Positions 1 through 8,454 are shown, counted from the stretch's first letter. The stretch: DNA of 64,000 bases from Escherichia sp. ESNIH1 (GCA_002918705.1 PQKR01000002.1:496001-560000), one strand, 5' to 3'. Translations and numbers: made by a program. The notes: generated by a model from the letters alone, not told the origin.

Positions 1-1098
1 GCTGCTGCAGGCAGAAACGACAGCGGCGTGGTCTCTGCATGGGGGCAGAGCGCATCCGGCGGTTTCTCACCCACTTCGACCTTCAACAGTAGCGTTACCC
101 AACTCAGCGCAACCCATCATGCCTTTGCGGCACTCAACCAGAGCGGCGAGCTTTTTGCCTGGGGAGATACCAGCAAAGGAGGGAGTCTGCCCTCTACCCT
201 TGCTAACCGCAGCGGCTGGAATTTAGTGGTGGCCTCATCGGGGATGTTTGTCGCTCGCAATATGCAGTCGCCCTATATCGAAGTGTGGGGAGATAATACC
301 TATGGGCAGTTAGATATTCCTTCCGCTATCACCACCATGAGCGATGTAGTCCAGATCCAGTGTAACGACTACGCCTGCGCAGTACTTAACGCGCGCGGCC
401 AGGTCTTTGGTTGGGGTGGGGCAAACTACGGTGGCAGCGTACCGCAGGCGATTGCGGATCTTTCGGACATCGTCGAAATCAGCGCCAGCGCATCCGCATT
501 CTGCGCTCGGCGAAGCAACGGTGCGGTAGTGGCCTGGGGGCAAAACGCCTATGGCGGCGAGGTCCCGGATGATATTGCTGGCCTCAGCAATATTGCACAA
601 GTGTATGGCTGCTACAGCGGCTTTTGTGGTGTGCAGAGTACCGGATCGGTTGTGGTATGGGGTGACTCTGCCATTTCATCTGCCCCGATGCTGAGTGACG
701 TTGTGCATGTGCAGGGGACCGAGTATGCCTTCTGCGCCTTGCGAAATAACGGCAGCGTCTATGCATGGGGTAACAGCTCCGCCGGCGGCGCATTGCCAGC
801 GGATATTGCCCAGCTTACGGATATTGTGTCGGTGAGCGCCACGGCGACGGCTTTCGCCGTACTGAGAAAAAATGGTGCGGTAAGCGCCTGGGGCGACGTT
901 ACCGCGGGGGGAGATATCTCCGCTGTCTCGTCTTCGCTGGCATCCGGGGTTAAGGGAGTCTATGCAGGCGGTTCGGTCTTTATCGCCATTAAAGACGATA
1001 GCACGCTTGTCGCCTGGGGTAATAGCAGCTATGGCGGCTCAATGAACGCCATTCCTGCGGCTCTACAGAGCGAGACCTCTTATTTATCGACGAAATAA
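1..1098 (+). CDS. RCC1-like repeat protein, 5' end outside window
   Basis: The frame is open from base 1, and the first in-window start (GTG at 28) lies inside a repeat, so the true start is upstream of the window. The 365 visible residues are a tandem array of roughly 40-50-residue units, each with a W-G core followed by a Gly-Gly turn (for example VVAWGQNAYGG and VYAWGNSSAGG), about eight or nine copies. This is the signature of RCC1/BLIP-II type beta-propellers, which usually act as protein-binding platforms. No enzyme motif or membrane segment is visible, and a signal peptide cannot be judged. The next gene is a fimbrial chaperone 47 bases downstream, so a surface or secreted role is plausible but inferred. 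Family call is firm; function is unknown. Confidence 0.8.
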   Translation, partial: AAAGRNDSGVVSAWGQSASGGFSPTSTFNSSVTQLSATHHAFAALNQSGELFAWGDTSKGGSLPSTLANRSGWNLVVASSGMFVARNMQSPYIEVWGDNTYGQLDIPSAITTMSDVVQIQCNDYACAVLNARGQVFGWGGANYGGSVPQAIADLSDIVEISASASAFCARRSNGAVVAWGQNAYGGEVPDDIAGLSNIAQVYGCYSGFCGVQSTGSVVVWGDSAISSAPMLSDVVHVQGTEYAFCALRNNGSVYAWGNSSAGGALPADIAQLTDIVSVSATATAFAVLRKNGAVSAWGDVTAGGDISAVSSSLASGVKGVYAGGSVFIAIKDDSTLVAWGNSSYGGSMNAIPAALQSETSYLSTK

Positions 1099-1107
1099 AA
1101 AGCGTGC

Positions 1108-1124
1108 TCCGGTATTTTACCGGA
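1108..1124. repeat. Perfect inverted repeat between RCC1-like gene and chaperone gene
   Basis: The arms TCCGGTA and TACCGGA pair perfectly over 7 bp around a 3-base TTT loop, ten bases after the stop of the RCC1-like gene. A T-run follows only 15 bases later (1139-1145), so it is not a textbook terminator. It may slow transcription or protect the upstream mRNA 3' end. Confidence 0.5.
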
Positions 1125-1145
1125 CTTGTAAAGCGGGGTTTTTTT

Positions 1146-1841
1146 ATGTCGCTATCTTTCAGGATAAATAAAAGATTGCTTGTCGGTATTTGTTTGCTGC
1201 TTAATTTTTCCCTGGCCGACGCAGCGATACAGTTGCAGCAAACGCGGCTGGTTTATCCATCAGGGATACCGAATGTGAGCCTGGTTGTAAAAAATAGCGA
1301 CACCCAAAATGCCGTTGCTGTTAAATCATGGGTAGAGTCGGACCGGCGTGATATCACAGTTACGCCGGCCACGATGGTCATTGAACCAGACAGCGAAAAG
1401 ATACTCAATATTCATATACCCGATCGTGGACATGATGATAAACGGGAGCGTCTCTATTGGCTAAGCGTTAAAGGCACAACATTATTGGACTCACACCTTC
1501 CAGAGCCGTTTTCTATCGCTGTCATAAACAGAATTAAGGTTTTTTATCGGCCGCTTAATATGTTCTCCAGAGCAGCGAACGCCTATAAAAAAATTGGTGT
1601 CAGTGCGTGCAGGATGCTGCTGACTATAAAAAATCCAACCCCTTACTATATCGCTTTTTACTCTTTTAAAGTAGGTAATCAGGAGGTCAACCGCGTCCGG
1701 ATGCTCGGGCCTTATGAAAAACAATCAGCGCTGCTGCCCACCGCTGAGCATAACCTTGCTCGCTGGCAGGCAATATTAGATACGGGCTTTCATAGCCCGC
1801 CTGTATCTAAAAAAATCAAAACCCATTGCTCAGGCTATTAA
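1146..1841 (+). CDS. PapD-like periplasmic fimbrial chaperone
   Basis: A 231-residue protein with a signal peptide (hydrophobic LLVGICLLLNFSLADA, cleavage near residue 26) followed by the two-domain immunoglobulin-like fold of chaperone-usher chaperones. Visible marks are the N-terminal strand with LVYPSG, the conserved RERLYWLSVKG stretch corresponding to the family's R-E-S-x-F-W-x-N-V, and the domain linker FYRPLN. Such chaperones donate a beta strand to pilin subunits in the periplasm. ATG 1146 is chosen because the signal peptide follows directly; an upstream GTG at 1104 would add 14 residues that do not suit a signal sequence. A fimbrial protein gene follows, but no usher gene is seen between them, which is unusual. 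Confidence 0.85.
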   Translation: MSLSFRINKRLLVGICLLLNFSLADAAIQLQQTRLVYPSGIPNVSLVVKNSDTQNAVAVKSWVESDRRDITVTPATMVIEPDSEKILNIHIPDRGHDDKRERLYWLSVKGTTLLDSHLPEPFSIAVINRIKVFYRPLNMFSRAANAYKKIGVSACRMLLTIKNPTPYYIAFYSFKVGNQEVNRVRMLGPYEKQSALLPTAEHNLARWQAILDTGFHSPPVSKKIKTHCSGY

Positions 1842-1868
1842 GATTATCTCACAGCTGGAGACACTCAT

Positions 1869-2891
1869 ATGCCATCTTTAAATAAATTCACTCGAACAAA
1901 AAGCGTTATTCCGTACTTGCTATTCCTGTTAACGCTGTGCTGGGCCAGTTTTTCTGATGCCTCAGTACACTGTAGCCCTCGTAATGCCAGTTCGATAACA
2001 ATAAATTTAGGTGATATTACTGTACCAGACGACCTGCCTGTCGGCGGCGATATTACCGGTGATAAAAGTTATTCTCAAAACCTTATGGCTCAGTGTGAAG
2101 GAGATGGGCCGTCATACGTAACATTATATTCTGATCTCTCCTCGGATGCAGTCTATAACGGCCGTAGCACGTTCAAAACCAATATTCCGGGAGTTGGTAT
2201 CCAGATGGGAGGCACAATCAACAACTTATCTGCCTGGATGAGTAACGGGAACACACAGCAGCAACTGGTGGAGTTTACGCTGCACTTATTGACTGTTCCG
2301 ATTGAAAACTACCTCTACGGCCCGATGTTCAAACTGGTAAAAATTTCCGATGATATTGAAAGCGGCACGCTGTCGGGCAAGGCCAATCATGTCATCGTAT
2401 CTGGCTCGGCATCGTCAACAACCTATACTGTCTATCTTTCTGGCACCATCAATGCCACGCCCCCGCATGTTCCGGGCTGTACGGTCGAGACCAGCTCAAC
2501 GCCGGTAGCGCTAGGCACTCATTCTCCCGCTGAATTTAGCGGCGTTGGCTCAACCACTGCCTTTACGAACTTCTCCATTCCTTTAACCTGCGAAAGCGAC
2601 GCGCAAATAACAGCCCAGGTTGACGCGACGCAGGATCCATCCGGTGCACAGTCTGTTATTCAGATTCCCACAGGAGAGGAGAATGCGTCCGGAGTAGGCG
2701 TCCAGCTCTACTGGGCCAGCCTCAACAGTAGCGCTAACGTACCTGTAGAGTTTGGCAAACCCGTTTTCGTTGGTGAATCAAGCGGGGGAACGGAAAATCT
2801 GCAGTTTGAAGCACGCTATTACCAGACCCAAAACGCACTATTCCCGGGTGATGCCAATACATCGGCTACGGTCACGCTGTCATACCAATAA
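1869..2891 (+). CDS. Two-domain fimbrial protein, possible tip adhesin
   Basis: A 340-residue secreted protein with a signal peptide to about residue 32 (hydrophobic YLLFLLTLCWASF). The N-terminal half (about 33-195) resembles a lectin-like adhesin domain with a conserved Cys pair region. The C-terminal half (about 200-340) looks like a pilin domain: Cys in PGCTVETS, a second Cys in PLTCESD, and a terminal beta strand ending ATVTLSYQ, matching the donor-strand motif that binds a PapD-like chaperone. This layout is that of FimH/PapG-type tip adhesins. It lies 27 bases after the chaperone gene, so the two are probably co-transcribed. Receptor specificity cannot be told from sequence; a minor pilin is an alternative. 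Confidence 0.7.
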   Translation: MPSLNKFTRTKSVIPYLLFLLTLCWASFSDASVHCSPRNASSITINLGDITVPDDLPVGGDITGDKSYSQNLMAQCEGDGPSYVTLYSDLSSDAVYNGRSTFKTNIPGVGIQMGGTINNLSAWMSNGNTQQQLVEFTLHLLTVPIENYLYGPMFKLVKISDDIESGTLSGKANHVIVSGSASSTTYTVYLSGTINATPPHVPGCTVETSSTPVALGTHSPAEFSGVGSTTAFTNFSIPLTCESDAQITAQVDATQDPSGAQSVIQIPTGEENASGVGVQLYWASLNSSANVPVEFGKPVFVGESSGGTENLQFEARYYQTQNALFPGDANTSATVTLSYQ

Positions 2892-2903
2892 GAGGACATT
2901 ACG

Positions 2904-3143
2904 ATGAACGCAAATCGCACACTGCCACAGATTTTTATTTTCGGCGCCGCTTTAATCGCTTCTGCACTCACGTGTAGCGTTGCCCACGCCGCCGATGCCT
3001 CCGTATCTTTTACCGGCGTTATTATCCCGGCCACAAATAACGCTAAACCTTCTACCGATAATAAAGAGAGCGCTCTCGCCGCTCATCAGAAAAAAACGAC
3101 AGATACGCGTTCGCCAGGAGGAGAATCTCATGGTGCCCATTAA
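2904..3143 (+). CDS. Small secreted protein, unknown
   Basis: A 79-residue product with a good signal peptide (hydrophobic IFIFGAALIASALTCSVAHA, cleavage near residue 29) and a short mature chain of about 50 residues that is hydrophilic and rich in Lys, Asn, Ser and His. The start of the mature part (ADASVSFTGVIIPAT) recalls the N-terminus of major pilins, so it may be the remnant of a truncated pilin, but no pilin Cys or C-terminal strand remains. It begins 12 bases after the adhesin-like gene with a good ribosome site (AAGAGGA), and its last 14 bases overlap the next gene, suggesting translational coupling. Function unknown. Confidence 0.55.
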   Translation: MNANRTLPQIFIFGAALIASALTCSVAHAADASVSFTGVIIPATNNAKPSTDNKESALAAHQKKTTDTRSPGGESHGAH

Positions 3144-4284
3144 AAAAACCGTTGCGCTCAGCGAAACGATGCCCTCGTATCAAACAACGTTGGTCGCGCC
3201 AGCGGGAACCTACCCCTGGCAACTGTTGATACGCTTTTATGCGCCCTGGGGGGACGGTACGCCTGAGGGCTGGCAAACACCGCTGACGCCGCCTGCCGTT
3301 TTAGTCAACGGCGTTGCCTATTCTGTTGATGTCGCATTTTCTTATCAGCAGAACTATATGAGTGGCCAGCCGTCACCTGGTTACGATCAGCATGAACAGT
3401 GCTACGCCGTTTTCATTGGACAAGCTGTTGCTCTGAAAGAGGAGATGGAGATTACGGTTTCCGGCGAGTTTCAGCAGGTAGGTTATATGAGCGCCACGCT
3501 CTATTTTAGTTCGTTAAACACGCCTACGCTGCCGGTTGAGGTTATTGATAACGAGATGACGGCAATACCGGAGGCGGAAAACCCCTATATCTCAGGTCAT
3601 CCCAGCGTATTTTCCTATGGGGATGGAAATGCAGATAGCGGCAGAATCGATCTCTATCGTCCCGACAAAGTGGCCTCGCTGAGTATCTTACCTGATGAAG
3701 TGGCTGAAGATGGATGCAGTAAAGGTTATCTGTATGCCAACAAGGACGAGGGGCAGGAGGTGTTGATCCTGAGAATTAACGTGCCGCAGACGTTTATCCA
3801 TAATGCTACGCCGGACACGATTTTCGGCGATTATCAATGCCGTGAGCTGACCGTCAGTGCCCATCCTGTTTATGGGCAACCTCTACTGCTTGATTTCTGG
3901 AGCGTAAGCAGCCGCATGCTCAATGATTTCATCGATGAGCAGGGATACGCCTATGTTTTCTTTGGCCCGAATGACTATGTGCAGCAGCAGGTTATCGATC
4001 AACAGAGTGTCGCCACTCGGCCACCGGTGATGACGTGGGGGAACTACACAGGTTATCTGCTAGGCGATCCCAGCGGCTCGCTGATTATTCGCTATCGGGA
4101 TCCTGCCGATGACTGGATAGGGAATCCGGCAAACGCGGTCTGCTATCTTGATAAGGCGTCGAACCAGCCTGTGACGAAAGAGGAGCTAGGGGACTATCTA
4201 CCTGAGTTATACGGCGATACGTTAGCAAACTTCGAAGCAGGGTATATCGGAAATGTAGTGAACAACAAGGCTTGGCCAAGATAA
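3130..4284 (+). CDS. Unknown 384-aa protein
   Basis: I do not recognise this family. The ATG at 3130 is preceded by a strong AGGAGGAG ribosome site; the frame stays open upstream to 2980 but without a comparable site. The protein has no signal peptide and no membrane segment. It is acidic, rich in aromatic residues and predicted beta strands, with repeated Trp/Tyr/Gly turns (APWGDGTPEGW, VMTWGNYTGY, PADDWIGNP). It overlaps the small secreted protein gene by 14 bases and is the last gene before the tRNA-Asn 3' end. Operon position links it to the chaperone/adhesin/RCC1 cluster; a structural or carbohydrate-binding role is only a guess. Confidence 0.6.
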   Translation: MVPIKKTVALSETMPSYQTTLVAPAGTYPWQLLIRFYAPWGDGTPEGWQTPLTPPAVLVNGVAYSVDVAFSYQQNYMSGQPSPGYDQHEQCYAVFIGQAVALKEEMEITVSGEFQQVGYMSATLYFSSLNTPTLPVEVIDNEMTAIPEAENPYISGHPSVFSYGDGNADSGRIDLYRPDKVASLSILPDEVAEDGCSKGYLYANKDEGQEVLILRINVPQTFIHNATPDTIFGDYQCRELTVSAHPVYGQPLLLDFWSVSSRMLNDFIDEQGYAYVFFGPNDYVQQQVIDQQSVATRPPVMTWGNYTGYLLGDPSGSLIIRYRDPADDWIGNPANAVCYLDKASNQPVTKEELGDYLPELYGDTLANFEAGYIGNVVNNKAWPR

Positions 4285-4303
4285 GGCAGCAATAGCTAAG
4301 AAG

Positions 4304-4379
4304 TGGCTCCTCTGACTGGACTCGAACCAGTGACATACGGATTAACAGTCCGCCGTTCTACCGACTGAACTACAGAGGA
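4304..4379 (-). tRNA. tRNA-Asn (GTT)
   Basis: Read on the minus strand, the 76-base cloverleaf starts TCCTCTGTAGTTCAG, carries anticodon GTT in the loop ACTGTTAAT, has a T-arm GGTTCGAGTCC and ends in encoded GCCA. It matches the E. coli asn tRNAs, and the position next to mtfA corresponds to asnT. The 3' end faces the accessory cluster at 1-4284, the classic arrangement for tRNA-borne integration. Confidence 0.97.
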
Positions 4380-4397
4380 ATCGTGTGAACGGGGCGC

Positions 4398-4426
4398 ATA
4401 TTACTGGCCCCGTATTTTTGTGTCAA
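4398..4426 (-). promoter_or_regulatory. Sigma-70 promoter of tRNA-Asn
   Basis: On the minus strand a perfect -35 TTGACA (4421-4426) and a -10 TAATAT (4398-4403) are separated by 17 bases, followed by a GC-rich discriminator (GCGCCCCG) typical of stringently controlled stable-RNA promoters. It lies about 20 bases upstream of the tRNA. Confidence 0.85.
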
Positions 4427-4479
4427 CACTAAAATTAACGCGCTGATTCAATTGATTAATTAAAACACAAGCTGCGCTT

Positions 4480-5277
4480 TTACTGAACGCGATACCGGCC
4501 CGTGGCTAAAGAGGGCATATTGGCACGTAAACGTGCCAGCGGATCCTGGCGGTAGAACTGGCAAAAACGCTGCCACAGCGAAGGGAAACGTGGCGCGAAC
4601 AGTTCAGGGGCGCTAAAGAAGTATTCGGAGAGCACGGCGAAGCACTCGGCAGGATCGGTTGCAGCATAGGCATCGATACTGGCAGCACTTTCGCCAACGA
4701 GATCGATCTCATCCTGAATATTGTTCATAGCGGCATGGAGATCGTGCTCCCAGCCGGCAACCTCACGCAGGGTAATCATGGGTACGCCGCTTGCCCGGTC
4801 ACCGTTGCGGGTGTCGAGCTTGTGTGCAACCTCGTGAATAATAAGGTTGTAACCAGAGGCATCAAACGAGTCCTGAATATCCAGCCAGTTAAGGACGACA
4901 GGGCCCTGCTGCCAGCTCTGCCCCGAGTGCACGACCCGCTGATTATGCACAAGGCCAATATCATCTTCCCATTCGTCATCAACAACAAAGGGGGCTGGGT
5001 AGATAAGCACCTCATGAAAACCGTCGAGCCACTCAAGGCCTAGCTCAAGTACCGGCAGGCAAAAAAGCAGGGCAATACGGCAACTTTTGAGCGCGTCGAG
5101 ATCGAACCCCTGCAGGGCCACCAGGCGCTTCTGCTGTAAAAAACGCTCGGCCAGCTGCGTAAGACGATGCTGCTCTTCTGGCGTTAGGTTTGCCAGGATC
5201 GGAATGGCAAGCGCCTCTTGCCAGGGATAATGCATCATCCGCGATGCTTCATTTGCTTTCCAGGGCCACTTTATCAT
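4480..5277 (-). CDS. mtfA: MtfA, Mlc titration factor / M90 metallopeptidase
   Basis: A 265-residue cytosolic protein matching E. coli MtfA (YeeI) in length and sequence. The zinc site is intact: His148-Glu149-x-x-His152 in [10 protein letters not shown], with the third ligand Glu211 in [11 protein letters not shown]. MtfA binds the glucose repressor Mlc and relieves repression of ptsG; it also has aminopeptidase activity. The single gene sits between tRNA-Asn and tRNA-Ser exactly as in E. coli, marking this flank as conserved backbone and placing the 1-4284 cluster at the variable side of the tRNA. Confidence 0.95.
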   Translation of the reverse strand: MIKWPWKANEASRMMHYPWQEALAIPILANLTPEEQHRLTQLAERFLQQKRLVALQGFDLDALKSCRIALLFCLPVLELGLEWLDGFHEVLIYPAPFVVDDEWEDDIGLVHNQRVVHSGQSWQQGPVVLNWLDIQDSFDASGYNLIIHEVAHKLDTRNGDRASGVPMITLREVAGWEHDLHAAMNNIQDEIDLVGESAASIDAYAATDPAECFAVLSEYFFSAPELFAPRFPSLWQRFCQFYRQDPLARLRANMPSLATGRYRVQ

Positions 5278-5370
5278 CGCTTTGCTCGCAAACTCGTCAC
5301 TTGAACAAAATTGACTGGGTTGGGACTGTTAAAATGCCAAATATCCTGGCATGATGGCAACCATCAAAAC

Positions 5371-5460
5371 GGAGAGATGCCGGAGCGGCTGAACGGACCG
5401 GTCTCGAAAACCGGAGTAGGGGCAACTCTACCGGGGGTTCAAATCCCCCTCTCTCCGCCA
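5371..5460 (+). tRNA. serU: tRNA-Ser (CGA)
   Basis: A 90-base class II tRNA with long variable arm, anticodon CGA at 5405-5407 in the loop CTCGAAA, T-arm GGGTTCAAATCCC and encoded CCA end. As far as I can recall the E. coli serU sequence it is identical, and serU lies next to mtfA there as well. Also known as the supD amber suppressor locus in E. coli. Confidence 0.97.
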
Positions 5461-5665
5461 CTATTCAAGCACTTACCCGTACCGCTTTCAACGATGTCCA
5501 TCACAACTTGTTATAATGAATGCTCCTGAAAGGTAGCTCTCATACATTTAACCTGTGAATAATCATTATCTGAATTTATCGTGCCACTGTCGCACACATC
5601 GCCAAGCAACGACCAACATAGCGATATAACATAGCTGGCTACTCTTTTTCCAGGTAACAATAACG

Positions 5666-6274
5666 ATGAAACTGGACGCACAGTTGCCGTTTATTACGGC
5701 CTTGCTTTTTATTTTTTCTATTCTGTTTCCATTTTTTCCAGAGGTCCCGCTGCCCATTAGCGAAGTGAGGCTGGTCAACTGGATTGAGAACGGGCAAGCC
5801 TTGTGGTTGCTATTCGGTGCGCTATTTACGCTTTTCTGCATCAAATCCTGGACGCTGACGCCCGGGCAAAAAGCCTTCTGGCTCTGGTCCGTTGCCTGGT
5901 GGGTCGTGCTGTTAGGACGCAGTACCAGCTGGGGCAGGGTCTACTTTCCGGATGAGCCGAGGCTGATATTCCGCGCTATTTCAGTGGTGCTGATTGCGGC
6001 ATTGGTGCTGCCGGTACTCTTTTCGGCTACCTTACGTAAAGAGATAGCGCTGCGTTTTCGTCATGAAACCTTCCCGCTGTGGACCGTTTGTCTTGTAGTG
6101 GTGACCTTTCTGCTTTCCGATGCCGTAGAGCACCATCGCCTGCTGGGTTCACTGGTTTTGCATGACGCGCGCGATCAGGATCTGCTGGAGGAGCTGTATG
6201 AAATTCCCTTTATGCTGGGGCTGTTCATTATCGCCTTTGGCATGATGCAGCGAGATAAAGTGGTCAAGCAGTAA
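5666..6274 (+). CDS. Inner-membrane protein of unknown function
   Basis: A 202-residue polytopic membrane protein with about five or six hydrophobic helices (near residues 9-24, 46-63, 72-86, 108-124, 138-152 and 180-194) and a conserved-looking polar stretch GRSTSWGRVYFPDEPR between helices 3 and 4. His residues near helix 5 (AVEHHR) and His at the C-terminal side might bind a cofactor, but that is speculation. I do not recognise the family. It stands alone, converging on the porin gene, with a shared bidirectional terminator between them. Start ATG 5666 is the first in frame and gives a clean membrane helix. Confidence 0.65.
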   Translation: MKLDAQLPFITALLFIFSILFPFFPEVPLPISEVRLVNWIENGQALWLLFGALFTLFCIKSWTLTPGQKAFWLWSVAWWVVLLGRSTSWGRVYFPDEPRLIFRAISVVLIAALVLPVLFSATLRKEIALRFRHETFPLWTVCLVVVTFLLSDAVEHHRLLGSLVLHDARDQDLLEELYEIPFMLGLFIIAFGMMQRDKVVKQ

Positions 6275-6289
6275 CCCCCCGATAATAAA

Positions 6290-6315
6290 AAGCCCGCTGC
6301 TCGCGGGCTTTATTT
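6290..6315. terminator. Bidirectional rho-independent terminator
   Basis: A perfect 8-bp stem AAGCCCGC (6290-6297) / GCGGGCTT (6303-6310) with a 5-base loop, flanked by AATAAAA on the left and TATTTTT on the right. It serves both the membrane-protein gene on plus and the porin gene on minus. Confidence 0.9.
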
Positions 6316-6326
6316 TTAAAACTGTT

Positions 6327-7502
6327 TTAGAACTGATACACCAGGCCCAGCGCAACAACATCGTCGGTGGCGATGCCAGCATCTTTATAGAACTGATCGT
6401 CGTCATCCAGCAGGTTGATTTTATAATCAACATAGGTGGACATATTTTTGTTGAAGTAGTAGGTAGCGCCTACGTCAGCATATTTAACCAGGTCTTCGTC
6501 AGTGTTAACGTTTCTGCCAGTACTATCGGTGTAGGTAAGGTCTTTGCCTTTAGACATCAGGAAAGAGACCGCTGGACGCAGGCCAAAGTCGAACTGATAC
6601 TGCGCGGTGACTTCAAAGTTCTGGGTTTTATTGGCGATACCACCAATGTCATTATCATCGGTGCTACCGTACGGGGTCATATTGCGGGTTTCAGAGTACA
6701 TGGCTGCCAGGTAGACATTATTGGCGTCATATTTCAGACCGGTAGTCCACGCATCTGCTTTATCGCCGCCGGCATAAGTACTGGTCGAGGTAGCTGTAGC
6801 ATTGCCGTTAGTCTGAGCTACGGTACGGTCAGAGGAGGCGTATGCCGCACCCACGCTAAAGCCGCTGCCGATGTCATAGGTCGTAGAGAGACCCCAGCCG
6901 TCACCGTTCTCAAAGCGGGCATCGGAACCGTTACTACGGCTGGCGGTGCCTTCGTTACCGTTACCGGCACTTTCGTTGTTGCCCTGATACTGCACGGCAA
7001 ATGCCAGGCCGTCGACCAGGCCAAACATGTTGTCGTTGCGGTAGGTTGCCACGCCGTTGGCGCGGTTAGTCATAAAGTTATCTGCTTTAGAGTAGCTGTC
7101 GCCACCGAACTCAGGCAGCATATCGGTCCAGGCTTCTACGTCGTACAGCACGCCGTAGTTGCGGCCATAGTCAAAGGAGCCGGCATCGCCTGCTTTCAGG
7201 CCAGCAAAGGCCAGACGGGTCCAGCTCTGGTTGCCGCTGGTTTCGGTGTTGTTAGCCTGTACGTTGTATTCCCACTGGCCGTAACCTACCAGTTGGTCAG
7301 AGATCTGGGTTTCGCCTTTGAAGCCCATACGGACATAGGTCTGATCGCCATCAACGCTGCTGTTATCAGAGAAGTAGTGTAGCCCGTCGACTTTACCGTA
7401 CAGATCGAGCTTATTACCATTCTGGTTATAAATTTCTGCTGCATGTGCTGCGCCCGCGGCTAATAAGGCCGGGACAATCATTGCCAATACTTTTCTTTTC
7501 AT
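6327..7502 (-). CDS. General outer-membrane porin, OmpC/OmpF/OmpS1 family
   Basis: A 391-residue trimeric beta-barrel porin with signal peptide ([18 protein letters not shown]), mature start [16 protein letters not shown], the loop-3 family sequence ([24 protein letters not shown]) and terminal Phe in VALGLVYQF needed for outer-membrane insertion. It passes small hydrophilic solutes. Surface loops are rich in Asn, Ser and Thr. The place (between serU/mtfA and vsr/yedA) matches the E. coli yedS pseudogene and Salmonella ompS1, so it is probably that ortholog rather than the housekeeping OmpC, whose gene lies elsewhere. The upstream 450 bases are AT-rich, which suits H-NS silencing. Confidence 0.9.
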   Translation of the reverse strand: MKRKVLAMIVPALLAAGAAHAAEIYNQNGNKLDLYGKVDGLHYFSDNSSVDGDQTYVRMGFKGETQISDQLVGYGQWEYNVQANNTETSGNQSWTRLAFAGLKAGDAGSFDYGRNYGVLYDVEAWTDMLPEFGGDSYSKADNFMTNRANGVATYRNDNMFGLVDGLAFAVQYQGNNESAGNGNEGTASRSNGSDARFENGDGWGLSTTYDIGSGFSVGAAYASSDRTVAQTNGNATATSTSTYAGGDKADAWTTGLKYDANNVYLAAMYSETRNMTPYGSTDDNDIGGIANKTQNFEVTAQYQFDFGLRPAVSFLMSKGKDLTYTDSTGRNVNTDEDLVKYADVGATYYFNKNMSTYVDYKINLLDDDDQFYKDAGIATDDVVALGLVYQF

Positions 7503-7956
7503 TATCCATGTCCTATGAATTATAGTTTATGTAAATGGTTGTGAAATACCCGTATTACAATCCTGATACTAGCGATTAAGTTCATTTATTTTTAAAAAAA
7601 TGATGTAAGCAAATGGTGTTATTTATTGCTAAACGTTTCTTTGGTTCTTATTATTTGTGGTGTGAATGGATTGCATCTAAGTTATTTTTATGGATTATGT
7701 TTATTATATTTTTAATGTATATTTGATGAGCTTTTATTAATTTAGTAAATGGGTTTTGCAGGGGCAAAAAAAAGCTCAGCTTGAGAAGGCTGAGCAAAAG
7801 GGTGTCGAGAAGAGTGAGGGTAATACCTGAATTACATTTTGGATTAATAACGGCAAGAATAATCTCATAGCAACCTAAAAAAATCTGTCCTCTATTGGAC
7901 TGAATGCTAAAATTATTACGCCCTTAAACAGAGGTTAATCGCAAAGAGGGGAGAGC
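7503..7956. other. AT-rich intergenic region upstream of porin and vsr
   Basis: About 450 bases without a protein gene. The left 260 bases are very AT-rich with many T-tracts and presumably hold the porin promoter (minus strand), probably under nucleoid-protein control. The centre holds a strong minus-strand terminator hairpin that closes a candidate small RNA (annotated separately). The right end holds the vsr leader with a GGGGAGAG ribosome site. Confidence 0.6.
7766..7843 (-). ncRNA. Candidate small RNA upstream of porin (RseX-like position)
   Basis: Read on minus, a perfect 7-bp stem GCTCAGC/GCTGAGC with an 8-base loop (7774-7795) is followed by eight T's (7773-7766), a strong intrinsic terminator in a stretch with no protein gene. 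Upstream on the same strand lie a possible -35 TTGCTA and -10 TTATTA with 17-base spacing, predicting a transcript of roughly 75-80 bases with a single-stranded CU-rich 5' part (ACCCTCACTCTTCTCG). In E. coli the OmpA/OmpC-targeting sRNA RseX is encoded between yedR and the porin remnant yedS, a matching position. Identity with RseX is inferred from location and architecture only. Confidence 0.5.
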
Positions 7957-8454
7957 ATGGCAGATGTACACGACAGAGCCACGCGCAGCAAAAATATGCG
8001 TGCCATCGGTACCCGGGATACGGCGATTGAAAAACGGCTTGCCGCGCTGCTTACCGAGTGCGGGTTGGCGTTTCGCGTCCAGGATGCGGCACTTCCCGGC
8101 AGGCCCGATTTTGTCGTTGATGACTACCGCTGCGTGATCTTTACCCACGGCTGCTTCTGGCATCATCATGATTGCTATCTCTTTAAGGTACCGGCCACCC
8201 GTACTGAATTTTGGCTGGAGAAGATTGGCAAAAACGTCGAACGCGATAGGCGTGATTGCGCCCGGCTGCTGGCGGAGGGCTGGCGGGTGCTGGTTGTCTG
8301 GGAGTGCGCTATCCGGGGTAGGGCCAGGCTAAGCGATGCGGCGCTCAGCGAGCGGCTTGAAGAGTGGATCTGCAGCGGCGGATCGGCCGCGCAGATCGAC
8401 ACTCGTGGTATTCAGGCCAGTGGCCTGGTTACTTCTCTGCCTGACAGGGCGTAA
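7957..8454 (+). CDS. vsr: Vsr, very-short-patch mismatch endonuclease
   Basis: A 165-residue protein that nicks 5' of T in T:G mismatches arising from deamination of 5-methylcytosine at Dcm sites. Catalytic and ligand residues of the E. coli enzyme are present at the same positions: Glu25, Asp51 (GRPDFVVDDY), His64 and His69 (FTHGCFWHHHDC), plus the Cys/His zinc site. In E. coli vsr overlaps dcm and is translated from the same mRNA. Here the upstream neighbour is the porin region and no dcm is seen in the window. The 3' end overlaps yedA, convergently, by 26 bases, as a compact conserved junction. Confidence 0.95.
   Translation: MADVHDRATRSKNMRAIGTRDTAIEKRLAALLTECGLAFRVQDAALPGRPDFVVDDYRCVIFTHGCFWHHHDCYLFKVPATRTEFWLEKIGKNVERDRRDCARLLAEGWRVLVVWECAIRGRARLSDAALSERLEEWICSGGSAAQIDTRGIQASGLVTSLPDRA

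Noticed and set aside
2980..3129. N-terminal extension of the 384-aa unknown protein
   Set aside because: The 50 extra residues overlap the small secreted protein, are Pro-rich and basic, and lack a ribosome site; the AGGAGG site points to 3130.
5311..5529. 72-residue frame across tRNA-Ser
   Set aside because: The stretch is a complete tRNA gene, so the frame is incidental.
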